Translations under genes and position numbers: made by a program
Virus record (IMG/VR): IMGVR_UViG_3300030110_004245
Span: 18,443 to 41,218 of that record
Direction: 5' to 3' (one strand)
Length of the DNA stretch: 22,776 nt
Source: a virus
Part shown: piece after piece, positions 22,097 to 22,776 of the stretch
How positions within the stretch are numbered: position 1 is the stretch's first letter
Layout: each line of letters begins with the position of its first letter
The notes under the pieces: generated by a model
Databases searched by the model: none
Told to the model about the DNA's origin: nothing
Seen by the model: the letters and a program-made list of their open reading frames with translations, nothing else

Positions 22097-22776
22097 TTGC
22101 TTTTTCAAGTTCTAGACGCCAAGCGCGATTGTGTTGGCTATTTCGCTAAAAATCAGATAAACTCTACGACGGATCTTCCATCAGAAGGTGGCACTTGGGA
22201 ATATTCCAGTCATTTGGGTGAAGGTAACTACGAGATAGCACGCATCTACGCCAACGGAGCGTCGATTACAGACGTTTGTCCGGAGGATATGAAGGCTGAC
22301 TGGGAGGAAATCAAAAACACGCTTAGATCGTGTCTGAGAGCCTTCAAAACTGCTGACCTTTCCTTGGACGATAATTGCTTCTATGACGTATTGCCGGAAT
22401 ATTTCCTTTATCGCTATATGAATGCGAAAAATGAGGTCACAAAGCACGTTTTGGACACTTTCGATCGTCCTGAGAATTACGAGCATATGTCTAATCTGGT
22501 TCAGATGCTCTCGGACATTGAGTCGAGAGACTTAAACATCGATATCGAGCCTATCAAGCATCTTTTGTCTTCTGTAAAGGGTCGGAACTTCCATCACAGG
22601 CTCCGTAACTCACGTTGGGTGTGTGATTATAACGCCTGGGGCACTGTAACCGGCAGACTTGCGACAAAGCCTAAGTCTTTTCCGATTCTGACGATGGGCA
22701 AGGAATTTCGCGGATGTATTAAGCCGAACAATGATTGGCTCGTGGAACTTGACTTCAACGCCGCAGAGTTAAGAGT
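22097..22776 (+). CDS. Family A DNA polymerase, N-terminal part (3' end outside window)
   Basis: 226 full codons are visible from TTG at 22097; an in-frame stop at 22085-22087 excludes longer starts. TGRL at residues 185-188, followed by KPKSFPIL and FRGCIKPNNDW, then LDFNAAELR with Asp219, matches the finger/palm start and motif A of Pol I-type polymerases. There the usual motif is DYSQIELR; the catalytic Asp and the Glu and Arg are kept. Only about 184 residues precede TGRL, enough for a thumb domain but not for a 3'-5' exonuclease as well, and no DxE exonuclease motif is seen at the N-terminus. It would copy phage DNA. T4 itself uses a family B polymerase. Coupled to the structural genes with no promoter seen before it. 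Confidence 0.87.
   Translation, partial: MLFQVLDAKRDCVGYFAKNQINSTTDLPSEGGTWEYSSHLGEGNYEIARIYANGASITDVCPEDMKADWEEIKNTLRSCLRAFKTADLSLDDNCFYDVLPEYFLYRYMNAKNEVTKHVLDTFDRPENYEHMSNLVQMLSDIESRDLNIDIEPIKHLLSSVKGRNFHHRLRNSRWVCDYNAWGTVTGRLATKPKSFPILTMGKEFRGCIKPNNDWLVELDFNAAELR

Noticed and set aside
22181-22486. 101-codon - strand frame near the right edge
   Set aside because: It lies opposite the polymerase gene, whose TGRL and motif A are clear, and shows no family features.
1-22776. tRNA genes, CRISPR arrays, insertion sequences, integrase or attachment sites
   Set aside because: Looked for by eye and none seen; spacers are too short for most of them, and the window is otherwise filled with phage structural genes.

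Overview
This window looks like part of a tailed phage genome with a contractile (myovirus, T4-type) virion, most likely from an uncultured, probably marine, virus. All recognisable genes lie on the + strand and are packed with gaps of 1 to about 130 bases, except one 224-base gap that is itself mostly coding. The T4-type assignment rests on recognisable major capsid (gp23-like), prohead core (gp22-like), neck (gp13/gp15-like), tail sheath (gp18-like), tail tube (gp19-like), gp26-like and LysM/gp53-like proteins. I see no tRNA, CRISPR array, insertion sequence, integrase or bacterial gene. The host cannot be read from the sequence.

Layout. Bases 1-3345 hold three fibre or appendage-type proteins: one truncated at the left edge, one repeat-rich, and one possibly lectin-like. 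Bases 3473-6294 hold the head pair, prohead core then major capsid protein. Bases 6387-8604 hold the neck and tail-completion proteins. Bases 8669-12146 hold sheath and tube. Bases 12166-13195 hold a gp26-like protein with a downstream reading frame that has no start codon and appears to be reached by ribosomal frameshifting at a run of seven T. This matches the tail-assembly-chaperone arrangement that precedes tape measure genes in many tailed phages. Bases 13245-22087 hold a small unknown protein, the tape measure, a probable tube-initiator/hub protein, a LysM baseplate protein, a 1279-residue probable hub protein and a 424-residue unknown. From 22097 to the right edge is the start of a family A DNA polymerase.

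Transcription. Six spacers, and only places where a new block starts, carry a near-identical nine-base motif (ACTATTTAN, once TCTATTTAT) 28-44 bases upstream of the next start codon. Four hairpins, two of them close to textbook intrinsic terminators, sit just before copies of this motif. I read these pairs as end-of-unit and start-of-unit signals and propose the motif as a late-promoter element. It is not the T4 late promoter sequence TATAAATA. No terminator or motif was seen between 13245 and the right edge, so the baseplate genes and the polymerase may share one transcript.

The genes together would build a head (core and capsid), close it with a neck, polymerise a tube inside a contractile sheath around a tape measure, and attach it to a baseplate and fibres. 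Portal, prohead protease, terminase and the main baseplate wedge genes are not in this window and presumably lie outside it. The two most interesting points are the probable programmed frameshift in the gp26-like gene and the repeated promoter-like motif. A third is a family A polymerase that appears to lack a 3'-5' exonuclease domain, in a phage whose virion is T4-like.
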